Shown here one piece after another: positions 42,098 to 51,492 of a stretch of 62,426 nucleotides of DNA; positions within the stretch are counted from its first letter, which is position 1, and the number at the start of each line of letters is the position of its first letter. The stretch comes from Crenobacter oryzisoli (GTDB lineage Bacteria; Pseudomonadota; Gammaproteobacteria; Burkholderiales; Chromobacteriaceae). The stretch spans positions 1 to 62,426 of the forward strand of contig NZ_JAUEDK010000028.1 in assembly GCF_030385785.1 (NCBI RefSeq), written 5' to 3'. Made by a program: the position numbers and the translations under genes. The notes below the pieces were generated by a model, which was given only the letters and a program-made list of their open reading frames with translations, searched no databases and was not told where the DNA came from.

Positions 42098-42946
42098 CTG
42101 ACACACCTGTCTAAAAAGGCACTGCCGCGAGGCCTGATCATCACTGCCGACGATTTCGGTCTGCACCCGGCCGTCAACAAGGCAGTGGAGTTGGCGCACC
42201 GCGATGGCGTGCTCAATGCTGCAAGCCTGATGGTGGGCGCACCTGCCGTGGCTGACGCGGTGACGCGTGCCCGTCGGCTGCCTGGCCTGCGCGTAGGGCT
42301 GCACATCGTGCTCGCCGATGGCCCCGCCGTGCTGCCCCACGCCATGATCCCAGACCTGGTCGATGCTCAGGGCCATTTTGGCTCGGCCATGGCGTGGGAT
42401 GGCTGTCGCTTCTTCTTTCTGCCCCATGTGCGACGGCAACTCGCCGCCGAGATTCGCGCGCAGTTCGAGGCCTATGCAGCCACCGGCCTGCCGCTTGACC
42501 ATGTCAATGCACACAAGCACTTCCACCTGCATCCGACAGTGCTGTCGCTGATCCTGAGCATCGGCCGCGAGTTCGGCTTACGCGCCATGCGCTTGCCCCT
42601 GGAGACGGGTGCTCCGTTGTCGCTGCGCCCCTGGCTGGCACTGCTGCGCCGTCGCCTGGGGGCGGCCGGTATCGCCCACAATGATTACGTGGTGGGCATC
42701 GCCGACAGTGGTGACATGGACGAATCGACTCTGCTTGAGGCGTTGACCCGGCTGCCTGCCGGAGTGGTCGAGATCTATATGCACCCGGCCGTGGAATCCG
42801 GCACATACGTGTCGCCCTCCATGACGGGCTATCGTCATGCCGACGAGTTGGCAGCGCTATTGTCGCCGCGTGTGCGGGCTCTGCTCGACGAGATAGCCCC
42901 CAGGCGCGGCGGTTTTGTCGACATGCTGGCACTGGACATGACATGA
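42098..42946 (+). CDS. hpnK: Hopanoid deacetylase HpnK (ChbG/YdjC family), non-standard or frameshifted start
   Basis: A YdjC/ChbG carbohydrate deacetylase. The metal site is in TADDFGLHP (Asp-Asp) and HVNAHKHFHLHP (the His pair), with catalytic motifs GLHIVLADGPAV and VEIYMHPAVESG. It removes the acetyl group from the N-acetylglucosaminyl hopanoid made by HpnI, before HpnJ acts. The conserved frame is open back to 42,089 but has no ATG, GTG or TTG before the TADDFG motif. CTG at 42,098 (GAGG seven bases upstream) or ATT at 42,095 are the only candidates. Alternatively, ATG 42,085 (MRPDSDTPV) joins the HpnK frame if one T is removed at GTC-TAA-A near 42,112. The start given is therefore provisional. 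Confidence 0.88.
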   Translation: MTHLSKKALPRGLIITADDFGLHPAVNKAVELAHRDGVLNAASLMVGAPAVADAVTRARRLPGLRVGLHIVLADGPAVLPHAMIPDLVDAQGHFGSAMAWDGCRFFFLPHVRRQLAAEIRAQFEAYAATGLPLDHVNAHKHFHLHPTVLSLILSIGREFGLRAMRLPLETGAPLSLRPWLALLRRRLGAAGIAHNDYVVGIADSGDMDESTLLEALTRLPAGVVEIYMHPAVESGTYVSPSMTGYRHADELAALLSPRVRALLDEIAPRRGGFVDMLALDMT

Positions 42947-43974
42947 CGATGAAGCGCCTCGCCTATCTGACCGGCCTGATCGGCCTGCTTGGTCTCACTG
43001 CCCTGGTCGTGCATCAGGGCATAGCCGACGTAGCCCACATCCTGGCCCAGGGAGGCTGGCTCCTGCTTCTGCTGGTGCCACTGCATGTGCTGCCACTGGT
43101 ATTGGACGCACAGGGCTGGCGCAACCTGCTGGCCCCGTTCGACCCAGCCGGCCGTGCGGACCTGGGTTTCCTGTTGTGGGTGGCCGCCGTGCGCGAAGCC
43201 GTCAACCGCCTGCTGCCCACCGCCAACGTCGGCGGTGAACTGGTGGGGATCCGCCTGACGCGGTTGCGCGTGCCTGATGTCACTGCGGTTACCGCCAGCA
43301 TCGTAGTCGAGGTGATGGTCACGTTATTCACCCAGTATCTTTTCTCTGCACTGGGCGTGCTGATGCTGTTGGCCGCCATGCAGGCCGGTGCACACGGCTG
43401 GGTGATCCTGACTGGGCTGCTGCTGTCGCTGCCGGTGCCTGTGTTGTTTGCGTTGTCGTTACGGCATAGCGCTCTATTCGAGCGACTGGAAGGGGCGGCC
43501 CATCGATTGTTTGGTGAAGATCACCGGATCGCCGCAATGGTCGACGGGGTCCGGCTCGATGCTCAAATCCGCGCCCTTAACCAGCACCGTAAAGTGCTGC
43601 TGAAGACATTGGGCTGGCAGTTCGCCGGCATGGTCACTGGCTCGCTCGAAGTCTGGTTCGCACTGATGTTGCTGGGCCACCCCGTGCCCTTCTGGCAAGC
43701 GTTGGCGATCGAAGCACTGACTCAGGCGGTGCGCCATATGGCCTTCTTCGTACCGGCCGGGCTCGGGGTGCAAGAGGCGGTCGTCCTGCTCTTGGGCCAT
43801 CTGCTCGGTATCGGTCCGGATGTCTCGCTGTCGCTAGCACTGGTCAAGCGTGCACGAGAAGTACTGTTCGGCGTGCCCGCGTTGCTGTCATGGCACTGGC
43901 TGGAACTGCGCCATTGGCAGCGCGATGGCAAGAGCCGTCAAGGTAGCAGCAACCCAACGGAACGCGCATCGTGA
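42943..43974 (+). CDS. hpnL: Hopanoid-associated membrane protein HpnL
   Basis: A 343-residue polytopic membrane protein of the lysylphosphatidylglycerol synthase TM-region (flippase-like) family, with about eight TM helices. The conserved NRLLPTANVGGELVGIRLTR (about 88-107) and RHMAFFVPAGLGVQEAVVLL (about 266-285) motifs are present. The start overlaps the hpnK stop as ATGA. Probably involved in hopanoid transport or flipping, by family. Convergent with hpnM. Confidence 0.92.
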   Translation: MTMKRLAYLTGLIGLLGLTALVVHQGIADVAHILAQGGWLLLLLVPLHVLPLVLDAQGWRNLLAPFDPAGRADLGFLLWVAAVREAVNRLLPTANVGGELVGIRLTRLRVPDVTAVTASIVVEVMVTLFTQYLFSALGVLMLLAAMQAGAHGWVILTGLLLSLPVPVLFALSLRHSALFERLEGAAHRLFGEDHRIAAMVDGVRLDAQIRALNQHRKVLLKTLGWQFAGMVTGSLEVWFALMLLGHPVPFWQALAIEALTQAVRHMAFFVPAGLGVQEAVVLLLGHLLGIGPDVSLSLALVKRAREVLFGVPALLSWHWLELRHWQRDGKSRQGSSNPTERAS

Positions 43975-44027
43975 GTGGCCTGCGATGGGCACAGCAGAAC
44001 GGGCGCCTCTTGGGCGCCGCCATGGAT

Positions 44028-44663
44028 TCAGGTGCCGGCCGCCTGCTTGGCGTTGTGACGGCTCAGGTATTTGAGCAGCCCATCCACGCCGCCGTGCGCG
44101 AGGATGTCCGCGAACTGGTTACGGTAAACCTCGATCAGCCAGGCGCCCATCATGTTGATGTCGTAGATCTTCCAGCCGGCGGGGGTGCGCTGCAGCCGGT
44201 AGTCGATCTGGGTTTCATCGCCATTGTTCAGTACGCGCGTCTCCACCACCGCGTCGGTCGCATTCGAACCCGACTGTGCCGGCTTGTAGCGGAACTTGAC
44301 GTTCTGCTCGCGCAGTTGTGCGAGCGACAACGCATAGCTGCGCACCAGCAGGGTCTGGAATTGCTCGAACAATTGCCTGCGTTGCTCTGGCGTGGCGTCT
44401 CGCCAAGCGTTGCCCACTGCCAAGCGTGTGGTGCGCTCGAAATCGGTGTAAGGCAGGAACTGGCGCTGTACCACCGCAGTAATCTTGGCGAGGTCGCCGG
44501 CGCGGGTCTCGGGATTGGCCTGGATGGTGCCGATCACCTCCTCCACCGCAGCCTGCACCAGCCGTTCGGGCGTGGCTCGGTCAGTAGGCTGGGCCGCTTG
44601 AGCTGTGGATGCCACAGCTACGGCGGCAAGAGGAAGCAGCGAAACAAAACCGTGTGTATTCAT
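44028..44663 (-). CDS. hpnM: Hopanoid-associated MlaC/Ttg2D-like periplasmic protein HpnM
   Basis: 211 residues with a signal peptide (MNTHGFVSLLPLAAVAVAST, cleavage after AQAA) and a MlaC-type fold: FLPYTDFERTTRLAVGNAWR (about 67-86), TPEQRRQLFEQFQTLLVRSY, GWKIYDINMMGAWLIEVYRN. MlaC proteins carry phospholipids across the periplasm. It lies opposite to its neighbours, convergent with hpnL and divergent from hpnN; in many genomes hpnM is in the same direction as the other hpn genes. I use the ATG at 44,661-44,663, since the longer frame hides the signal peptide. Confidence 0.93.
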   Translation of the reverse strand: MNTHGFVSLLPLAAVAVASTAQAAQPTDRATPERLVQAAVEEVIGTIQANPETRAGDLAKITAVVQRQFLPYTDFERTTRLAVGNAWRDATPEQRRQLFEQFQTLLVRSYALSLAQLREQNVKFRYKPAQSGSNATDAVVETRVLNNGDETQIDYRLQRTPAGWKIYDINMMGAWLIEVYRNQFADILAHGGVDGLLKYLSRHNAKQAAGT

Positions 44664-44831
44664 GCGATTGGGGGACAAAGTGGTGGATGAGAAGAACGTT
44701 GGCCGCCACGTGGCACGCGAGAATGGACAGCGAAGGCAGTATAGCCCAGTGCAATACGACGGCCAGCGATGGCTCGGTTGCAGGTCTTCTTGCCACCGCA
44801 ACGTATTCACAACCCGAGCCGGCTAGCCACT

Positions 44832-47585
44832 ATGCTGACACTACTGATTACCCGCCTCGTACGTTTCGCTACCCGCCGTGCATGGGCCGTTATCCTGGTC
44901 GCACTCTTGCTGAGCTTGGCCAGCGGCGTTTATGTGGCGAAGCACTTCGCCATCAATACCGACATTGACCGCCTGCTCGACGTGAATGCACCGTGGGCTC
45001 AGCGCGACGCAGCCATCGGCAAGGCCTTCCCGCAGCGGAACCAACAAATCCTGGCTGTCGTCCAGGCACCAGCCCCTGAGCTGGCGGAGGCGGCTGCTGA
45101 TGCCCTGGCCGATGCCCTGCGCGGGCAGACGCAGCACTTCCTTGCTGTGAGTCAGCCAGGCGGCGGCGACTTCTTCGCACGCGCCGGCCTGCTCTTCTTG
45201 CCGACCAAGACCGTTGACGAGATGAGTACGCAATTGGTGCAGGCACGCCCGTTGATCAACACGCTGGCACATGACCCTACCCTGCGCGGTTTGGCCGACA
45301 CGCTGTCCACTACCTTGGCATTGCCGTTGCAGCTCGGCCAAGTCAAGCTGGGCGATATGGCCGGCCTGTTGGACCGCAGCGCCACCACGATAGAAAAGGG
45401 GGTGGCAGGCAAACCCGCCGCGCTCTCCTGGGTTTCCCTCGCCGCGTCCCAGGCCGATTTTGACGCCCAAGAGAAGGCAAGCCACCCCGTGCTTCTCAGT
45501 GCAGACGGCAATGCCATGACCAGTAGCTTCGTCACTGTCCGGCCGGTGTTGAACTTTAGCAACCTGCAGGCTGGCGCGGCCGCATCGGGAGCCATTCGTG
45601 CTACTGCCGCGCAGCTGGGTTTGAAGGAGCGTTTTGGTGCTACGGTACGCCTGACAGGCCCGCAACCACTGGCGGACGACGAATTCGCTTCGGTGAGAGA
45701 TGGGGCGGTGCTCAACAGCGTGCTGACGGCTCTGGTGGTAGTGCTGATACTGTGGCTGGCGCTGCGCTCGACCAAGTTGATCGTTGCTGTGCTGCTTAGC
45801 TTGTTTGCGGGACTGGTGATCACCGCAGCGCTTGGCCTCGCCATGGTGGGGGCGCTCAATATGATCTCGGTGGCCTTCGCTATGTTGTTTGTCGGGCTGG
45901 GGGGGGATTTCGGCATTCAGTTCGGCATACGCTACCGAGCCGAACGCCACCACCATGACTACCTCCCAAACGCACTGGCTCTGACCGCGCAGGGGGTGGG
46001 CGTACCGCTAGCGTTGGCCTCAGCAGCTACCGCCGTCGCTTTTTTCAGCTTCTTGCCCACCGACTATCGCGGTGTGGCAGAGCTGGGCCAGATTGCCGGT
46101 GTCGGCATGATCGTGGCGTTTGCCACCACGGTCACACTGCTGCCGGCACTGATCCACGTGCTGTGCCCGGCAGGCGAATCCAGGACACCTAGCTTTCCTT
46201 GGCTTGCGCCAGCTGACCGCTTCTTCGATCGGCATCGCAAGTCTGTGCTGTTGTTCACCTGTGCGGCGATCCTGGCGGGTACGCCACTACTGCCACATCT
46301 GCGCTTTGACTTCGATCCACTGAGCCTGAAGGACCCTCGCTCGGAATCCATGTCCACCCTCCTCGCGCTCAAGGACGCACCGCAGGTCGGCACCGAGGAT
46401 GTCAGCGTGCTGGCGCCGTCGCTGACCGATGCGCAGCTCGTGGCGAAGCGGCTTAAATCCCTGCCTGAGGTGGCGCGCGTTGTCACTCTGCAAGACTTTA
46501 TTCCGGAGCAACAGCCAGCCAAGTTGGAACGTATTGCTGCTGCCGCAGCGGTTCTTGCCCCGGTGCTAGGTCAGACTACCGCTAGCCCTGCCAGCGACAC
46601 GCTGCGAGTGGCCGCGCTCAGACGACTGGCCACTCAGCTAGAACTCGCCGCCGAGGACCATCCAGGACCGGGGGCTGAGCCCAGCGAAAGGCTGGCCAAG
46701 GCATTGCGAAAGCTGGCCTCTGCCGATGCGGCCGCGCGTGACCGTGCCGAACGGGCAGTGGCGCTACCATTGCGGCTAGCGCTAGGGACACTGCAGCGCG
46801 CCTTGCAGGCGCAACCGGTCAGCCGGCAGAGCCTGCCGCCTGAGCTGGTACACGACTGGCTTACCCCTGATGGGCGGGCCTTGGTCAGCGTCAGCCCCAA
46901 ACTGCCGCGTGCGGACAGCCCGGACCGCCCGGCGGCACTGGATCGCTTTATCGCTGCAGTGTTGCGGGCAGAGCCCTCAGCCGCGGGCGGCCCGATCTCC
47001 GTGCGGGGCTCTGCCGACACCATCATGTCCGCTTTCGCTCAGGCCGGCGCATGGGCAGTGCTGTCGATCACCCTGCTGCTCTGGATCACCCTGCGGCGTT
47101 TCGGTGATGTGCTTCGCACCTTGGTGCCCCTCCTGGTCTCGACCGTGGTGACATTGGAGCTATGCGTTGTGTTCGGCATCTCATTGAACTTCGCCAATGT
47201 CATCGCGCTGCCGCTGCTGCTCGGCGTCGGCGTGGCCTTCAAGATCTACTATGTGATTGCTTGGCGAACAGGGCACACAAATCTGCTGCAGTCCAGCCTC
47301 ACCCACGCTGTGCTGTTTAGCGCGGCCACCACCGCCGCCGCCTTCGGCAGCCTGTGGCTATCGCAGCATCCCGGCACCTCCAGCATGGGCAAGCTGCTGA
47401 CCCTGGCCCTGGCATGCACATTGATCGGCGCTGTTTTCTTCCAGCCCATCCTGATGGGTAAGCCACGCCCTTCAGCCCGCACAGCAGGCCCCAAAAATAC
47501 TGGGCGGAAGCAGAGCCGCTCGGCCGGCAACGAACGGGAGGGCCGCGTCGAACGGCCTGCCAGCTCCATCCACGCCGCTGAATAA
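44832..47585 (+). CDS. hpnN: Hopanoid transporter HpnN (RND family)
   Basis: A 917-residue RND/MMPL-type membrane protein. TM1 is at about 13-35, followed by the first periplasmic loop with NTDIDRLLD near 42. TM2-6 cover about 290-450 (including [18 protein letters not shown]). After the second loop comes a C-terminal TM block at about 735-880 ([19 protein letters not shown]). HpnN is needed to move hopanoids to the outer membrane in Rhodopseudomonas. The start [18 protein letters not shown] is family-typical. A short charged tail follows the last TM. Next gene 6 bp downstream. Confidence 0.94.
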   Translation: MLTLLITRLVRFATRRAWAVILVALLLSLASGVYVAKHFAINTDIDRLLDVNAPWAQRDAAIGKAFPQRNQQILAVVQAPAPELAEAAADALADALRGQTQHFLAVSQPGGGDFFARAGLLFLPTKTVDEMSTQLVQARPLINTLAHDPTLRGLADTLSTTLALPLQLGQVKLGDMAGLLDRSATTIEKGVAGKPAALSWVSLAASQADFDAQEKASHPVLLSADGNAMTSSFVTVRPVLNFSNLQAGAAASGAIRATAAQLGLKERFGATVRLTGPQPLADDEFASVRDGAVLNSVLTALVVVLILWLALRSTKLIVAVLLSLFAGLVITAALGLAMVGALNMISVAFAMLFVGLGGDFGIQFGIRYRAERHHHDYLPNALALTAQGVGVPLALASAATAVAFFSFLPTDYRGVAELGQIAGVGMIVAFATTVTLLPALIHVLCPAGESRTPSFPWLAPADRFFDRHRKSVLLFTCAAILAGTPLLPHLRFDFDPLSLKDPRSESMSTLLALKDAPQVGTEDVSVLAPSLTDAQLVAKRLKSLPEVARVVTLQDFIPEQQPAKLERIAAAAAVLAPVLGQTTASPASDTLRVAALRRLATQLELAAEDHPGPGAEPSERLAKALRKLASADAAARDRAERAVALPLRLALGTLQRALQAQPVSRQSLPPELVHDWLTPDGRALVSVSPKLPRADSPDRPAALDRFIAAVLRAEPSAAGGPISVRGSADTIMSAFAQAGAWAVLSITLLLWITLRRFGDVLRTLVPLLVSTVVTLELCVVFGISLNFANVIALPLLLGVGVAFKIYYVIAWRTGHTNLLQSSLTHAVLFSAATTAAAFGSLWLSQHPGTSSMGKLLTLALACTLIGAVFFQPILMGKPRPSARTAGPKNTGRKQSRSAGNEREGRVERPASSIHAAE

Positions 47586-47591
47586 TTGCCG

Positions 47592-48614
47592 ATGATCTTC
47601 CCACCACTTCGTTACGGACCCTCCTCTACACGAACCCGAAGCGCTTGCGCTTTGCTCTTGTTGTTGTCAGCGCTGCTGGCCGGCTGCGCCACCGGGCCAA
47701 CAGCCAACCCAAACGACCCTCTGGAACCACTCAACCGCACCATTTTCAAAGCAAATGACAAGCTCGACCAGTATGTGGCGACGCCGGTTGCCAAGGGATA
47801 CAAGGCAGTCACTCCACAACCGGTGCGCACGGCGATCACCAACTTCTTTTCCAACCTGGGCGATATAGGCAACACCGTCAACAACCTGCTGCAGGGCAAG
47901 GGTGAGGCGGCGATGGAGAGCCTCATGAGGGTGGCGATGAACACGGTGTTTGGCCTTGGCGGGTTGATCGACATCGCCACGCCTGCCGGGCTACATAAGC
48001 ACCCGCAGGATTTCGGCCTGACGCTGGGGACCTGGGGCGCCCAGTCCGGCCCCTACTTGGTGTTGCCGCTATTCGGTCCCAGCTCGATTCGCGATGGTCT
48101 GGGGCTGGCCGCCGATTTCCAACTCGATCCGACTACTTACACGGAGCCAGCGGTGCGCAATTCGCTGTTCGGCGCTAACTTCGTCAACACCCGTACCAAT
48201 CTTTTGGGGGCCACCGATCTGTTAGCGGAGGCGGCACTGGACAAGTATTCCTTTGTGCGGGATGCCTATTTGCAGCAGCGACGCTATCGGCTCCAAGAAG
48301 GGAAAGGCCCGGCCAAGCTGCCTGAATACGAAGATTATGGTGACACTGAGACGGTGCCAACCACGCAAGGGACGAAACCAGCTGGGACCGGTCCGGCCAA
48401 TCCGCCAGAGCATGAGAGCGACGGCCCTTCCAAGAGCTTGCCAATAGGGGCGACACCGCAAGGGGATGCTCCTGCCAAGCAGCCGGCCCGCGAAGACGAT
48501 AACGCCATCGAGGCAGCGCCTGCCACGGAAGGAGTCAAAGCGGAGGGGAAAACACCGAACCCAATGCCTGATCACGAAGGCAGTGGCAATACCGAAGCAA
48601 CACCTGTCAAGTAA
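47592..48614 (+). CDS. MlaA/VacJ-like lipoprotein with repeat tail
   Basis: 340 residues. The leader ends in a lipobox (LSALLAGC, Cys about 32). The MlaA core occupies about 42-230: NDPLEPLNRTIFKANDKLDQ, MNTVFGLGGLIDIATPAGLH, TLGTWGAQSGPYLVLPLFGP, SSIRDGLGLAADF. MlaA is an outer-membrane lipoprotein of the retrograde phospholipid pathway, so with HpnM and HpnN it suggests a hopanoid-dedicated lipid route. The C-terminal 95 residues form four imperfect repeats of about 25 residues opening PAKLPE, PANPPE, PAKQPA and PNPMPD, each followed by an acidic stretch and TEATP-like sequence. Start: ATG 47,592; TTG 47,586 is possible. Confidence 0.9.
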   Translation: MIFPPLRYGPSSTRTRSACALLLLLSALLAGCATGPTANPNDPLEPLNRTIFKANDKLDQYVATPVAKGYKAVTPQPVRTAITNFFSNLGDIGNTVNNLLQGKGEAAMESLMRVAMNTVFGLGGLIDIATPAGLHKHPQDFGLTLGTWGAQSGPYLVLPLFGPSSIRDGLGLAADFQLDPTTYTEPAVRNSLFGANFVNTRTNLLGATDLLAEAALDKYSFVRDAYLQQRRYRLQEGKGPAKLPEYEDYGDTETVPTTQGTKPAGTGPANPPEHESDGPSKSLPIGATPQGDAPAKQPAREDDNAIEAAPATEGVKAEGKTPNPMPDHEGSGNTEATPVK

Positions 48615-48707
48615 GAAACGAGTTCAGCGTCGCCAACCTGTCCAATACGGTTCGGCTTTACCGTGCCAGCTGCGTACCGGCTTCAGCGACAAGCAGGATC
48701 ACGACGC

Positions 48708-48730
48708 CGGGTTTAGCTTTGCAAAACCCG
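48708..48730. terminator. Hairpin between MlaA-like and hpnG genes
   Basis: CGGGTTTAGC (48708-48717) and GCAAAACCCG (48721-48730) pair with one mismatch around a TTT loop, in the 181-bp convergent gap. Confidence 0.6.
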
Positions 48731-48795
48731 CTGCTTCCTTGCACTGCCAGCGGCTGCTCTTAAACCGAATGAGCTGAGGACAAGCGACGCCCCTG

Positions 48796-49461
48796 CTACG
48801 GCATGGCAAACCTTTCCCCCAAAGCCCGGCGTGCCGCATGCAAGGCTGATCGGGCCGTGAAAGCGTCTCGCGCCAGTTGCAATAGGCCTGCCAACTGGCG
48901 TGGCTGTTCGCCAAGATCGCGCAGCAAGGCGACAATGTCGGTGTGGCCATCACTCCCCATCCCAGCCAGCGCAGATGAAGGAACAGACCGCCAGGCAGGG
49001 TCGATCACCACCCTGCATGCGGTATATGGCACACCGGCGGCTTGAGCCACGCGCGCTGCAATGTGCGACTCCATGTCGACCGTCAGTGCACTGCTCATAC
49101 GGTGCAGGATCCTCTTATCTGCCACGTCGGCTACGGCGGCATCCCTGCCCGCTACGGCCCCGTACACTGCCTGAGGAAGCGCTGCGCGCAAGGCTGCGGA
49201 CCAGGCTTGGTCGGTATCGAAACCGTGTTCACCATCGACAATGCGCTTTGCCACCACCACTGTGCCTGGGACAAGGGCGGCGTCCAGTCCACCCGCCACG
49301 CCAAAGCTGATCACGCCGGCGCACGGTGAACTCAGACGCACGGCCAGTGCGCGCTCAAGCGCGCCGGCGCGCAGCCCAAAGAGAACCTCCGCTCCGGTAC
49401 CTGCGGCAGTGCGGGCCTCGAAAGCCATGCCGGTCACCACTACTACGCTGGCTGCGCTCAC
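48796..49461 (-). CDS. hpnG: Hopanoid phosphorylase HpnG (adenosylhopane nucleosidase)
   Basis: A 221-residue MTAN/purine-phosphorylase-like protein: VVVVTGMAFEARTA, SFGVAGGLDAALVPGTVVVA, then VDMESHIAARVAQAAGVPYT (the Glu that binds ribose) and CRVVIDPAWRSVP. HpnG removes adenine from adenosylhopane to give ribosylhopane, the step after HpnH. I start it at GTG 49,459-49,461, which overlaps the shc stop as GTGA; the open frame upstream lies within shc. Confidence 0.9.
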   Translation of the reverse strand: MSAASVVVVTGMAFEARTAAGTGAEVLFGLRAGALERALAVRLSSPCAGVISFGVAGGLDAALVPGTVVVAKRIVDGEHGFDTDQAWSAALRAALPQAVYGAVAGRDAAVADVADKRILHRMSSALTVDMESHIAARVAQAAGVPYTACRVVIDPAWRSVPSSALAGMGSDGHTDIVALLRDLGEQPRQLAGLLQLARDAFTARSALHAARRALGERFAMP

Positions 49462-51452
49462 AGGCCCCACGCTATTGCACGAGCTCCGTCCTGCCGGAAG
49501 TTGCGGTAGCGTGCCAGCGCCCACAGCGGGAAATAATGGGCATAGCCGTGATAGCGCAGATAGAACACGCGCGGGAAGCCCACAGCGGTAAAGCGCTCTT
49601 CCGGCCAGTTGCCGTCGGGTTCCTGGGTCCGGACTAGATAATCGATCCCTCGCGTCACCGACTCATGCCCTGCTGCGCCGGCGGCCATCAGGCCGAGCAA
49701 GGCCCACGCGGTCTGGGAGGCCGTGCTCGGCGCCGGCATATGGCCACGATAGTCCAGCCGATAGCTGTCGCCGTCTTCCCCCCAGCCGCCGTCTTCGTTC
49801 TGGATGCCGATTAGCCAGTCTACTGCGCGCCGCATTTCGGGTGCATCGGCAGGCAGGCCCGCGGCGTTGAGCCCGCACAGAGCGCTCCAAGTGCCATAGA
49901 TGTAATTGGTCCCCCAGCGGCCGAACCAGCTACCGTCTGCCTCCTGCCCGGCCAGTACATAGCGCAGAGCTGCCTGTGCTGACAGTCCTGTCGCCCCGCC
50001 CTCCAGTTGCGCCAGCATCGACAGGCAGCGCGCCGAGACATCCACGGTTGGTGGGTCCAGCAGCGCGCCATGGTCTGCAAAGGGGATATTGTTCAGATAG
50101 AAATGGGTGTTTTCCGGCTCGAACGCGCCCCAACCGCCGTTGTGGCTCTGCATTCCGGTGACCCATTCGGCGGCACGCGCGATGCTTTCGGCGCTTGGTG
50201 GCTGCCCGTTCTGCCCCTTGTTGTCCACCGCATACGCCGCCCGGTGCAGCGCCATCGCCACCACGGCGGTGTCGTCCACATCCGGGTAATGTGCGTTGGC
50301 ATACTGGAATGCCCAGCCGCCCGGGCGCAGGTGCGGTCGTCGCACCGCCCAGTCGCCTTTCACATCCAATACCTGCAGCGGGCGCAGCCAAGCAAGACCG
50401 CGTGCCGCCGCATCCGTTGCGCGCGGACTGCCGATCTCAAGTAGTGCATGGCAAGCCAGCGCGGTGTCCCAGACTGGTGAGAGGCAGGGCTGGCAATAGG
50501 CTTCGTGCTCTCGCACGACCAAGAGGCGGTCGATCGCGGCGCGAGCCTGCATCACGGAGGGGTCGGTGCGCGGTACGCCCAGCACCTCGAACATCATCAC
50601 CTCATTGGCCATGGCCGGAAAGATGGCACCGAGACCGTTGTCGCCATTGAGCCGTTCGCGCACGAAGCGCTCTGCACGCTCAATGGCCCGTTGGCGCGTC
50701 CGGCGCGGAAACAGGGGCTCGCACGCGCGCAGCGCGGCGTCGAGGCAGCGGAATGCCCCGAACCATAGCCATCGCTGGTGCGGTGCTTTGCGCGGCAGGC
50801 GTACGGTCTGGCGGGGGCGACCGAACAATTCGTCGATGCCGATGCCGCGTGGGTTGCGTGCCTGCGGCCGCAGGCTGTTCAGTACCAGCAGTGGCACCAG
50901 TACGGTTCGCGACCAATAGGACACCTTGGACAGATGAAAGGGAAACCATTGCGGCAGCAGCATGATTTCCACCGGCATCATCGGCACTGCCTGCCAGGGC
51001 ATCACGCCGAACAGCGCGAGCAGTGTCCGAGTGAATACATTGCTCGCTTCTGCCCCGCCCTGCGCCAGGATTGATGCTCGCGCGCGTTGCATATGCTCCG
51101 CTTCCGGCGCATCGCCGATCATCTTCAGCGCGAAGTAGGCTTTAACACTGGCGCTGATATCGGCCTGCCCTTGATGGAAAAGCGGCCAACTGCCGTCGGC
51201 ATTCTGGATGCGGCGCAGATAGCTCGCGATGCGCCCTTCCAGTTGCAGGTCGGGCGTTTCGCCCAGGTAGTGCACCAGCAGCACGTATTCTGCCGGGATG
51301 GTGGCGTCGGCTTCTAGCTCGAATAGCCAATGGCCATCATCGCGCTGATGTGCCAACAACGCGTCCAGTGCCTGTTCGAGTGCCGTGTCGGCATCACGTG
51401 CTTGAGGCGGGATGACTGCTTGCCGTATTGGCGAAAAGGTCGTTTGGTCCAT
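49458..51452 (-). CDS. shc: Squalene-hopene cyclase (HpnF)
   Basis: A 664-residue triterpene cyclase. The catalytic acid motif is D391-V-D393-D394 (YPDVDDTAV). QW repeats are visible along the protein: RDDGHWLFELEA, QNADGSWPLF, QSHNGGWGAFEPEN, QEADGSWFGRWG, QNEDGGWGEDGDSY, QEPDGNWPEE. Length and order match bacterial Shc. It cyclises squalene to hopene at the membrane; a hydrophobic entrance region lies at about 170-200. It sits between hpnD (40 bp upstream) and hpnG (overlapping), all leftward. No truncation is seen. Confidence 0.97.
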   Translation of the reverse strand: MDQTTFSPIRQAVIPPQARDADTALEQALDALLAHQRDDGHWLFELEADATIPAEYVLLVHYLGETPDLQLEGRIASYLRRIQNADGSWPLFHQGQADISASVKAYFALKMIGDAPEAEHMQRARASILAQGGAEASNVFTRTLLALFGVMPWQAVPMMPVEIMLLPQWFPFHLSKVSYWSRTVLVPLLVLNSLRPQARNPRGIGIDELFGRPRQTVRLPRKAPHQRWLWFGAFRCLDAALRACEPLFPRRTRQRAIERAERFVRERLNGDNGLGAIFPAMANEVMMFEVLGVPRTDPSVMQARAAIDRLLVVREHEAYCQPCLSPVWDTALACHALLEIGSPRATDAAARGLAWLRPLQVLDVKGDWAVRRPHLRPGGWAFQYANAHYPDVDDTAVVAMALHRAAYAVDNKGQNGQPPSAESIARAAEWVTGMQSHNGGWGAFEPENTHFYLNNIPFADHGALLDPPTVDVSARCLSMLAQLEGGATGLSAQAALRYVLAGQEADGSWFGRWGTNYIYGTWSALCGLNAAGLPADAPEMRRAVDWLIGIQNEDGGWGEDGDSYRLDYRGHMPAPSTASQTAWALLGLMAAGAAGHESVTRGIDYLVRTQEPDGNWPEERFTAVGFPRVFYLRYHGYAHYFPLWALARYRNFRQDGARAIAWGL

Positions 51453-51492
51453 CGGTCGAAGCGCTCTCGTTCACTGCGCGGATTGCCAGGCA

